Shown one piece after another: positions 55,250 through 64,000 of a stretch of 64,000 bases of DNA. The position numbers and the translations under genes are program-made. The first letter of the stretch is position 1, and each line of letters begins with the position of its first letter. This DNA comes from Imbricaverruca yamaguchii. Lineage: Eukaryota; Arthropoda; Thecostraca; Neoverrucidae. The notes below the pieces were generated by a model that ran no database searches, was not told the DNA's origin, and worked only from the letters and a program-made list of their open reading frames with translations. The stretch lies in contig JAOTOL010001182.1 of NCBI GenBank assembly GCA_034440575.1, positions 149,001-213,000 on the forward strand. The letters run 5' to 3'.

Positions 55250-56690
55250 GAGTGACTTCCTGCTTCAGGTTCCCTCACCAGTCCTCATGGTGGGATGCTT
55301 TAAAGTACCCCCCCCCTGTAGAAGCAACCAGATCACAGTTTCCAACGGTTCAACAGCCAATTCGCCAGTTTATCTCAGACCACAACTCAGAGTTCCTAAA
55401 CTCCCGGACCACCTCCCGCCACAACCGGACCTTAGGAGGTTCGGGCAGTTGTATCGATTTAACGTGTTGCTCCCAGCGATTAAGCTCACTGTTCGACTGG
55501 TCAGTCTCAGACAACTCCGGGCTGAGAACCGCTTTCTCAGTCCGGGTTGAGATTGGGACGCTACTAACTACACCACTACGCCAAATTATACAGACCACCC
55601 TGGAAATTGAAAAGAGACGAGCGGACAAAATTCGACGATCAGCTGGGCTTCGATCTCGCGAGTTCAGAGAATAGCAAAATCGAAACAAAGCTCAGTGCCA
55701 TCAGCTCGGCAGTAAAGTAAGCCACTCAGTCCAGACAAGTAGCAAAACTAGAATTAAGAAAACATCAGCGACCTGGTGGAACTCGGATTGTCAAAGGCAG
55801 TCGCCGCAAGTCGTCACACCCACAAACAGAATAAAAGATGCGTGTGCGAAGTGCACACATCAGCATACGGCCAGTCCCAAAACACTGCCGGTAAAAAAAC
55901 TCGAACAACACGCCAAAACTCTTGGAAGTCTCTCGGGTCCCAATTCAATAGGTTCACAACTGCCGGCAGAATCTGAGACCTGATGAAGCGCTTCAATTCA
56001 ACCTGAAACGCCCATTAGGGCGTTTGAAACCCCCTCTCCAGCTGATGAAGAGAGGACAGCACATTACCGACCCACAAGTCATAGACCACTTTAGAATGTG
56101 CTACGGCGGTGCTCCAGACAACACAACCAACGCCGCCACCATAGCGTTGGTTAAGTTCTCTGGATGCCTTCGCCTCCAACGCCCATTTCAACTCTAACGA
56201 CACAGAAGACCGCAACCAAACATTCTATTCAGGAATTGAACCTTGCCTTCAGCGAGTGTGGAAGCATGTAGGCTGGTCCGGACGACAACAATTACCAGTT
56301 TTTCAAGCATCCCATCAAAAATTATCCAACGTTCTGACGAGCAGCCATTAACGACTTGTACCTAACCGGAGCCATTCCTGCTACATGGCAGGAAAGCGTA
56401 GATATGTCATTATGCAAGCCGCCCAAGTATCATCACACGAGAAAATGTAAAAAGGGAAAATGAAAAGAAGGGAAGGAAAAGGTAAAGGAAAAGGAAAAGG
56501 AAAATGGGACAAGAAGTAAAAGGGGAAGGAAACAAGCCAATTTCACTTACTACCTGTGCGAGTAAGTCGGTCGAGCGAATAGTCAACACAGTATGGCGGC
56601 ATTTTCCTGAACACAAAAACCTGCATAGCGCTTTCAGGGCTTTGCACGTCTCCACAAGGTCACGAGTTGGTGCATTTCCTCGATACCGAA
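55250..56690 (+). pseudogene. Older I/Jockey-type LINE, 5' portion (endonuclease and RT start)
   Basis: The plus strand shows an endonuclease C-terminal half: SPVLMVG where families have LLVGDFN, then FISDHNSEFLNS and GSGSCIDLTCCSQRLSSLFD. A linker with TWWNSDCQ follows (family PWWN..C). The RT start then reads LSECGS, AGPDDNNYQFFKH and, after an A/G-rich stretch at 56440-56520, NKPISLTTCASKSVERIVNT (family YRPISLTS...K..ERM+N). Stops and frameshifts are frequent. The element stops near 56690, where a younger LINE begins. Matching later domains resume right of 61.6 kb. Confidence 0.82.
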
Positions 56691-56881
56691 GCACGTGCGT
56701 TTGTTTTCGGACGAGGACGGACGGAGAGGAGGAGGACGACGTCAGTTGCGGCCACAGTGCGAACGGGGACCGAAAGAAGACGCCAGACGCCACCTGCCAC
56801 TAGCCAACCGCCACCTCCCAACAGCCACCTGCCACCTGCCACCAGCCACTAACACAACCCCAGAAACACAGTTATACACAC

Positions 56882-57421
56882 ATGGACCCATACCGGGCCA
56901 GGGCGTCGGTCCTGGACCCGCCGGCGGCGTGGGCGGCTCGTCGCACAGAGCCGGGCACACAGAAACAGCAGCCACCACCACTCACAAACGTACACTACCC
57001 GGCTGTGACAACACGCTCCCAACATGTACAGAACACAAACACCAACGCAGAACAACCGCAACCCCAGCACACGCGAACACCACCTAACACAAACACCCGC
57101 AAAACTAGACCACCAACACCAGGACCTTCAAACTACCGTCAGGCACACTCAAATCTATCCACTCCAACCTACCACCCACCACCGCCACCAGAATACCAAC
57201 CAACATCCGCAGCATCCCCACACAACAAACACACACTGGACAGATCACCCACACCACATCCACACACAGATCAGGACACAGACCCGGAGGAGCAGACGAA
57301 ACGAGAACACAGCACAACTGACTCAGACACCACGACCCTCCCCCCCCCGAACGCGACACGACCATCTACTCAGCCACACAGGCCAGCCAAGAGCACAACC
57401 AAAAAAAAAAACATCACTTAA
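56882..57421 (+). pseudogene. LINE first frame (ORF1-like), 179 codons
   Basis: The frame starts MDPYRARASVLDPPAAWAAR and becomes a Pro/Thr/His/Asn-rich low-complexity chain ending KSTTKKKNIT. No zinc knuckle is visible. Position just ahead of the endonuclease suggests a degenerate or partial ORF1, but composition bias alone could keep this frame open. Confidence 0.4.
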
Positions 57422-57460
57422 ACACCCACACACCAGCGCTAACACATACAAACACTGAAC

Positions 57461-58120
57461 ACAATCATACAATGGAACACACACGGACTTATCAGACACT
57501 GGCATGAATTTAAACATTGTGCACTAGAAACAAATCCTATAGCACTATGCATTCAAGAAACACACTTCGAACCCAACGACCCATATCACTTTCACATACC
57601 TCACTACACACTACACAGACACGACACACAACCCACACAGATGAAGCGGTGTATGCACATATATTAGGAACACGACCCCTCACAGCCTGATGCATTTCGA
57701 CACCACGGCAGATATACTACTAACAGAAATTCATGCACACAACCTAGCTTACACACTCATCAACATTTACGATCCACCCTCGCGAAACACAGAAACACTC
57801 TCGGAATTAAATAAAGCACTTGACAAAATTCGCACACCTATCATTCTCACCGGAGATTTCAACTCGCACCACCCCCTATGGGACACCTGAACAACACAAC
57901 CTGATCGCAGAGCACACACACTCATCGCAATATCCACACAGCATAATCTCACAATACTCTACACCGGCTCACCATCCTACCTAGTACCAATTAGATCCCT
58001 CCTCCATACGACCCCAGATCTCGCACTTGCTTCCTCATGTATAGCCCTCACCCTATCCTGGACATCCGACACCGACCCACACTTCAGCGACCACTCACCC
58101 ATCACCATTACCTACACCTA
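57461..58120 (+). pseudogene. LINE endonuclease domain
   Basis: TIIQWNTHG and CIQETHFEP (catalytic Asn and Glu positions), then after a frameshift TLINIYDPPSRN, ILTGDFNSHHPLW (catalytic Asp/Asn), and after a stop HFSDHSPI with the terminal SDH. This is the exonuclease-endonuclease-phosphatase fold used to nick the target for reverse transcription. Confidence 0.86.
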
Positions 58121-58744
58121 ACTCCCGACACCCCCCAATCCCCAGCCTGGCCGGTGGAGCTTGAAAAAAAAACCCTTTGGAACCCTTTCTCAGAATCTTT
58201 AGCAGTCCAAACAGCCCACAGCCCAAAACTATCACCAGAACAATTCGCAGACATACTCATCACCACAGCACACCAACACATACCACAAGCAAAACGACGA
58301 CGCCAACACAAACCTCGCGCGGCTCCCTGGTGGAGTGATGACTGCCACCGGCGAGGAACCATGCACGCCATAGATATGAAAGACACCGCACACCAGAAAC
58401 ACTAACAGTATACAAACAACCCAGAACACAATGTAAGACCATCATTAAAAACTCAAAAAAAGACTTCTTGGAACACATTCAGAACCCAATTTAACAAATT
58501 TACACCTCTAGGCGAAATTTAGACACTTCTGAAAACATTCCAACACCGACAAAGACCCCCAATCAAAGTCATCACACTTAGACACAACAACAACACCACA
58601 AAAGATCCACAAACAATAGCAAATCTATTCGCAGACCACTACCATCTCAGATCATCTACACTTCCACGACCCCCCCCACACACACACCTCCAATCAGACA
58701 TACACGCACACACCTTTATAACACTAGATTTACACTCACAGAAC
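58121..58744 (+). pseudogene. LINE linker between endonuclease and RT
   Basis: An APWWSDDC segment (58320-58346) is the conserved PWW..C linker of I/Jockey elements. The frame is otherwise interrupted. Confidence 0.7.
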
Positions 58745-59780
58745 TCTAATTAGCAATCGCACAGACAGGTAACACAAGTGTAGGACCGGACAACATTCAC
58801 TATTCCTTCTTCAAACACCTACCAACGTCAGCACTGCACACACTACTCAACACTTACAACACCGCATGGACCACACATACACACCCACAATCCTGGCTAC
58901 ACGCCTCTCTCATACCCATACCAAAACTAAATACAGATTTAAACTAAACTCTTTGCACTTCCTATCGCTCTATTGCCCTCACTAGCTGCTTCGACAAACT
59001 ATTCGAACGTCTTGTCAAAAACGCCTCCTCTATATCATTCAAACACAAAACTTAATATCTCCTATTCAATCAGGCTTCCTTCCAAATCGATCTTGTCTAG
59101 ACAACCTCACTTACCTCATCACAAGCATCCAGGAAGCGGCGGCCAGGAAACGTTCCACGGTCGCCGTCTTCCTGGATCTAAAGCAAGCCTATGACACCAT
59201 CAACATAACAGCATTACTACAACACTTACACAACATCGACATACAAGGCAGACTGATGCACTACCTACATTTATATTTACTGAACATATTTTTTCAAGTA
59301 AAAATTGGGCTCCACGCCTCAGACTCCAAATTCCCCACCACCAGTTTAATGCAAGGCTCAGTTCTCAGTCCCCTACTCCTCATTGTAGCTCTAAATTCAG
59401 CCATCACCGACAACTTTTCGACCAAAATCGCAATCTACGCCGACGACATAGTATTATGGACATCAACAGAAGCACCAGCACACGCACTAACAGTACTCCA
59501 TCACGCATAACAGAACACAACAAACTTGCCACACTAAACCTTCATATAGCACCACTCAAATCCAAATACATGATTTTTTTGCTACAACAGAGACACAAAC
59601 CTGCAACCCCTAAAAATAAACAACTCACCCATTCCTTTGTCACCACAACAAAATTTTTAGGTATCACATAAGACCAACAACTAAGTTTTCGGCCACACCT
59701 CCTAAACATACAAAAACGCGCCTCAGAAAGAATCAACATACTACGAGCAATTTCTGGAGATCTGACGGAAACACACTTCT
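58745..59780 (+). pseudogene. LINE reverse transcriptase domain
   Basis: VGPDNIHYSFFKHLP, YRSIALTSCFDKLFERLV, VAVFLDLKQAYDTI, LMQGSVLSPLLLIVALN and YADDIVLW (59436-59459) are RT blocks in order. Frames change around 59040-59160, and stops follow after the YADD block. Copying of the element's RNA at the nicked target would be its role if intact. Confidence 0.92.
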
Positions 59781-60220
59781 AACCCTTTACAAATCACGCA
59801 TTCGGCCAATTATAGAATACGGATCCCCACTCTTCGAAAACGCAGCTAAATCAAACCTCAAAATTATATATTCTATTCAACGACAATGCCTACAAATAGT
59901 CACAGGAGCTTACACCACCTCACCTTCTCACGCTCTTCACATACACAACCACATCCCAGAACTACAGCACAGACGTACAGAAGCACTACTTAGGTACCAC
60001 TACAAAACACAACTCACAAAACAACGGCCATGCACACAGGCACTAAAACTCCGCACAAAACCCAGACACCAACTCATGAATTCCTCGCGACTACAGACCA
60101 CAATAAGCTGCCGCATACACAGACACGCCAACACACTTGATATAACACTCTCAACGACAACACCGCCCCCACAACCCATCGCATGGTGGAAACAGCCGAC
60201 ACCCAACACAAACTTCCTCA

Positions 60221-60832
60221 TTGACAAACCGAAAAACACACACACACACGCAGAAATACAAGTATTCCTACACTTCACAGCACAGTACGCCAACTACAAC
60301 ATCATATATACAGACGGCTCCAAAACACACACACACACACCAGACGGGCACAGCGGCGGTGCTGTACCCCAACGCACCACCGCCAAGGGTCATCCTACGT
60401 GCCATTCTGCACGACACAGCATCCACATACACAGCAGAATTATTCGCAATCTTCTTGGCATACTGTACCATCTACAACACCAAAATTGAACACAACATCA
60501 AAGCCACAGACGCAAAATCAGCATTGCAGAGCATGAGACCCCACACCAAATACAAACACCCCCTCATACCAAAAATACTACACATCCACAAGCAACTCAC
60601 TATACCACAACGGCCAACACTTCTCTGGATCCCAAGTCACACAAAAATACACGGCAACGAACACGCAGACACAGAAGCAAGCATAGCCACAACACTACAA
60701 CAAATCACACAATGTCCCTACTTACAATCTGACTACTACCCCACAATACGACATGCTATCAACAAACACATACAACAAACATGGGATACAGTAACAACAC
60801 GGCTACACGAAACACACTCCAAACACGAATAA
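60221..60832 (+). pseudogene. LINE RNase H domain
   Basis: IIYTDGSK, STYTAELFAIFLAY, KATDAKSAL and LLWIPSHTKIHGNEHADTEA give the four acidic residues (D-E-D-D) and the His-containing loop of RNase HI. One frame is open for most of this domain, although the Gly-rich strand after the first Asp is shifted (HSGGAV lies in the other frame). Confidence 0.92.
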
Positions 60833-61093
60833 TTGCACTCCATCAACCAAAACACTCAGAAAACGGACACTAACGCGACTACGCATAGGACACACAGCAC
60901 TCACACACTCATACCTCCTATGCAATCAACCACGACCCCAATGCACTACCTGCCGCCACACACTCACAGTCAAACACATCCTCATATACTGCACCAAATG
61001 CAACAACCAAAGACAACATATCACAAACTACTGCACAACGAACAACATCCCACTGAACCTCACCACTCTCCTCAACGACGACCATCTAGCATA
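60833..61093 (+). pseudogene. LINE C-terminal cysteine-histidine segment
   Basis: LTRLRIGHTALTHSYLL, then CTTCRHTLTVKHILIYCTKC. This R(I/L)GHT...C..C....(V/K)H(I/L)L..C ending is typical of I/Jockey LINE second ORFs and closes the element before the A-rich tail. Confidence 0.85.
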
Positions 61094-61240
61094 ACACGAA
61101 CATTTCTCCTACTGTCTCAAGACTACACGCATTATGGAACAATTGTGAAAAAAGGGGGAAAAAGAAGTTATGTTAAAAAAATGGAAAAAAATGAACAAAA
61201 TCAGGAAAACGGAAAAAAGTAAAAGATACGTTACCAAAAA

Positions 61241-61590
61241 AATATGTTCTTGCAATGTTCACATATGGCGATGACCCGACCCCAACCCTCCCACTACACC
61301 CCATACCCCAATGTGGCACCGACCGGACTAACCCACTCTCTCGACTTCATCATCTACGGCTTTCAAACAACTCTACTGCACCAGCTCTACATCTGCAATC
61401 GATCTAAACTACCTCAGCTCTACTCTTCAAGACCATCTCAGCGCTATTTCACCACTGCTCGACGACTCTACTAAACCTCCACCTCGGATTCATCCTCCTA
61501 CCCTACGCTACTCACTCTCTAACACATATTCTCTTCAACCGGAACCAGCCGACATCACCACACGGTGGCAGGTGGGCAAAATTCACCCAC
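61241..61590. other. Junction region at the 3' side of the nested LINE
   Basis: C/A/T-rich sequence with a 76-codon frame. It may be 3' untranslated sequence of the younger LINE or interior of the older one. No clean target duplication was found. Confidence 0.4.
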
Positions 61591-61900
61591 ACACACACAC
61601 ACTCAAAAACCTGCCCCACGAATTTCAGTACAGCTTCCAAGCCCAAAAATCAGCCATAGATATTCTTCTTGCGAAGCATGCGATCTATTATATAGAGCAA
61701 TAGAACGACCCATTCTAGAATTCGCCAGCATCATATTTGCTACCATTTCGCCACCACTGATCAAACAATAAAAACCATCTAACAGCACTGTATCACAAGA
61801 GCCACAGCAGCCCCCAGCACCACACCGATAGCCAGTATTCTAGGAGACTCAGACACGCCTCATCCCCTTCCACTTCAGGAGGACATAACAGCTGTTTTTG
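61591..61900 (+). pseudogene. Older LINE resumes: region after the RT core
   Basis: LLYRAIERPILEFASIIFA (61680-61740), then in a shifted frame QHCI..A, APSTTP and ILGDSDTPHPLPLQEDITAV. This is the LYRA(L/I)VRPILEYAS...RRA.GA segment of I/Jockey LINEs. It lies in the same orientation as 55250-56690 and where the interrupted element should continue. Confidence 0.72.
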
Positions 61901-61995
61901 TCCGGTTCGCTAGCGCCACTCAAAACATTTCCCAATCCCGCGGCCCACCGGCAAACAATCGAGTGTGCATTTTGAACCAACCGATAAACAAACAA
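61901..61995 (+). mobile_element. SINE family A, partial copy inside the older LINE
   Basis: It starts within the B box (CCGGTTCGC), continues TAGCGCCACTCAAAACATTT and CCGCGGCCCACCGG, and ends TTTGAACCAACCGATAAACA with the (AAAC) tail. It matches 262-388 with an internal deletion of the GGGCGGCGCC segment. The LINE continues on its right. Confidence 0.8.
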
Positions 61996-62384
61996 TACAC
62001 AGCGACACCTTCGGCGCGGAAGAGGGGACCCGAGTCGCAGCCGGACTGGCGACCAACTCCCACTATTTACCGTTCAAACCGCCACGGCTCTCTCAGATCT
62101 TGACCTCACAATGACAACCGCCGCATCTCGACCGCCCACTGGACCATTCTGAACCCACAGTTAACCAACGGTCGAACGCATGCTCTCGGAAAAGAAGTCG
62201 TTTATGACATGGGCGGACATGTTTGGCACCTTCAACACATTCGCGGATCTCAGCAGTCACAAACCACTCGTGTGTTCACGTATGGGTAAAAGCACAATGT
62301 CAAAGTAGGTATCGGCACTACTGGACCATGCCTTAGACATTCAAACCGTCTGTCAGATAACTTTTCTGTCGCCTCCGCTGAACA
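61996..62384 (+). pseudogene. Older LINE, decayed stretch between RT and RNase H
   Basis: No clear motif is visible. It is assigned by position between the LYRA block and the RNase H remnant. Confidence 0.4.
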
Positions 62385-62989
62385 TTGGGCACAGAAATGC
62401 CGGCCGCTATCTCTATTCCAAAGAGACACAAAACGAGCAACGCAGCCATTTGTTCGGATTCGAAATCAGTCCTTCAGTCAATTAGCATCAAACAAGACTG
62501 CCCGCATCCAGTCATTGATCGAATCCAACAAATCGTGGCCAACGACGTAAACAACTTTTCCTTCCTCTGAATTCCCGACCACGTCAACGTTCGAGGAAAC
62601 GAGCAGTCAGCCGGGCTGGCAAGGCAAGCCTGACCATCGACCACTTATCCTAACATGGAATATTCGGTAGACGACTGCGAAACACTCCTACAAGGCCGCA
62701 TACGTAAGCATCACCAGAACACATGGACACAACAGAACTCGACACATCACAACTCTATCCACACAAACAACACCAAACCAACGCTAGGCGCATGAAACAA
62801 CCCATCATACCGCCAAACGAACGTCATTTTCACTTGAGACTTAGAATTGGCTGCACAAAACTAGCAAAGCCTCAACTGGAGGATGGCTAATACACAACGC
62901 CCCACTGCGACACCTACAGCACCACACGAATGACAGACCACATTCTGCTAGACTGTAGCCTTGCCGCTACAAGGACAAGCACTCAATTA
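62385..62989 (+). pseudogene. Older LINE RNase H and C-terminal remnant
   Basis: NAAICSDSKSVLQSI carries the third acidic residue of RNase H. FSFL-stop-IPDHVNVRGNEQSAGLARQA is the WIPSH..I.GNE.AD..A motif, with the Trp codon changed to TGA. Near 62925 MTDHILLDCSLA matches the H(I/L)L.(D/E)C ending. Several stops are present. The match ends at the left edge of the MITE-like element. Confidence 0.82.
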
Positions 62990-63907
62990 CCCCGTTTACA
63001 TGAGCAGATCAGCCGTAAACGGAAACTTCCGATCCGGTCGATTCGCGAAAGTTCTGATCGCGCGCGCGGCCCGTTTACAAGAACAAGGCAGCCACCTAAT
63101 CGGATTTTTGCGGTTTGACGGCTCACACAATGTGATGGGAAGTTCCGAATATTCGGCGCATCTTTGCGCTTCTGACGCGCCTGCTTCGAGCGACGGTGTA
63201 CACAGGCACAAGTTATCATCAATGATTCACGCAATTAGAGGTTGGTGGGCAGAGATATAGGGAATGTGTGAATTCGAAGGATTCACGTAGCCGATGACAC
63301 TTTGTCGATCACAGCATAGCCCTTTCTTCTCCGTGAATCAAATGGTGCATCGTTTCCGGGCCAGACTATGTTCTACAGTATAGGTTCCAGACTACGTAAT
63401 GGTGCATTGTTCCAGACTGCCTTGTTCCAGACTGCGCAACTGTCAAATAAGGAGGGTAAATCAGGTATACTACCCAATCCAGGGGACAAATCAAAACTCA
63501 AACGCTGTCACAAATCCGCAAATTGAACACTCCACACTACACCACATGGGGCACGCACTAATAACGTGACATCTCGGCGCCGCTTTCAGCTGTTGCATGT
63601 CTGATTTGTATGCTTCATCACTAGGTTTGCAATTATAATTTAAAATACAAAGCGTTTATTTTCATAATTACCGTAAATTTACTCAAAACTTAGCCGACAA
63701 TATCTTCGAGAATTATCCTGATCCATGCAGACGTACTGTTATTTGTGCACGTTTGGCGCTTATCGCAAACTTCCACATACCGAAGCGTAACTTTGCGTTA
63801 AGCTTTTCGGATGTTTGCTACGCAAAAGCCCGTTTACAACGGTATTGTTTTCGCAAGTTTTCTCAATCGCATCGTATTCGGAAATTTTGCTGCTTGTGTA
63901 AACGGGG
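62990..63907. mobile_element. MITE-like element with CCCCGTTTACA terminal inverted repeats
   Basis: CCCCGTTTACA at 62990-63000 and TGTAAACGGGG at 63897-63907 are exact inverted repeats. They extend inward to about 18 bp with two mismatches (AGCAG on both sides). Two more GCCCGTTTACAA words lie inside at about 63069 and 63829, so the element may itself be composite. No transposase is encoded. No target duplication was clear. Confidence 0.6.
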
Positions 63908-64000
63908 CGAATGTCTTCTGCCAAAAAAGAGGCTGAAATGTTGAAGTGCATGAGCCGATTCGCTTTCCCATTCGAAATAAATGGCTACCTAATGGTGCCA
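63908..64000. other. Window end, no feature
   Basis: Short non-coding remainder. Confidence 0.5.

Larger units (their letters stand above)
56691..61240 (+). mobile_element. Younger nested EN-RT-RNase H LINE
   Basis: Domain order on the plus strand is: a low-complexity Pro/Thr-rich first frame, endonuclease, reverse transcriptase, RNase H, a C-terminal CCHC-like segment and an A-rich 3' end (61140-61240). The presence of RNase H points to the I/Jockey group of non-LTR elements. The sense strand is extremely rich in A and C and poor in G and T throughout. Reading frames are broken in several places. It interrupts the older LINE whose parts flank it. Confidence 0.85.

Overview
This is repeat-rich nuclear DNA from an animal, most likely an arthropod or another protostome. 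Support for that is spliced coding exons with GT-AG borders and introns of 10 and 15.6 kb, several tRNA-derived SINE families, EN-RT-RNase H non-LTR retrotransposons, a Penelope-like GIY-YIG fragment, a mariner transposase relic and abundant mini- and microsatellites. There are no operons, ribosome binding sites or bacterial genes. The species cannot be named from the sequence. The one host gene that can be identified confidently is most like the insect CngL type of cyclic nucleotide-gated channel subunit.

That gene runs on the minus strand. Three consecutive coding exons are seen: 31444-31304 (C-linker), 15670-15518 (end of C-linker and start of the cyclic nucleotide-binding domain) and 5432-5295 (core of the binding domain). 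Their splice phases fit: each ends with one base of a split codon and the next supplies two. The pore and transmembrane exons should lie to the right of 31.4 kb and the C-terminal exons left of position 1. None was recognised inside the window.

Layout. 0-5.3 kb: a SINE with perfect target-site duplications, a 33/34-bp minisatellite, a long CA tract and a minus-strand LINE fragment. 5.4-15.5 kb (intron): many minisatellites with units of 10-38 bp, including a 24-to-21-bp array, and SINE families A and D. 15.7-31.3 kb (intron): a repeat shared with 50 kb (family E), LINE debris, a 0.96-kb element dense in AGGTCA half-sites, a SINE B, and a 3.3-kb 29/33-bp array with a 790-bp higher-order repeat. 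31.4-50 kb: SINE C only 36 bp from a splice acceptor, a second SINE B, a mariner relic, more arrays, an unidentified small secreted-peptide ORF and a long near-perfect palindrome. 50-64 kb: the second family E copy (inverted), a Penelope-like 3' end, a CR1-group LINE, and a nest in which one RNase H-bearing LINE (about 56.7-61.2 kb) sits inside an older one (about 55.2-63.0 kb). The older LINE also carries a SINE and ends at a MITE-like element.

All LINE open frames are broken, so these copies look dead. SINEs with intact target-site duplications are the youngest insertions visible. Most long open frames in the window lie in tandem repeats and are not genes. Boundaries of old repeats are approximate (tens of bases), because they were judged by eye without alignment tools.
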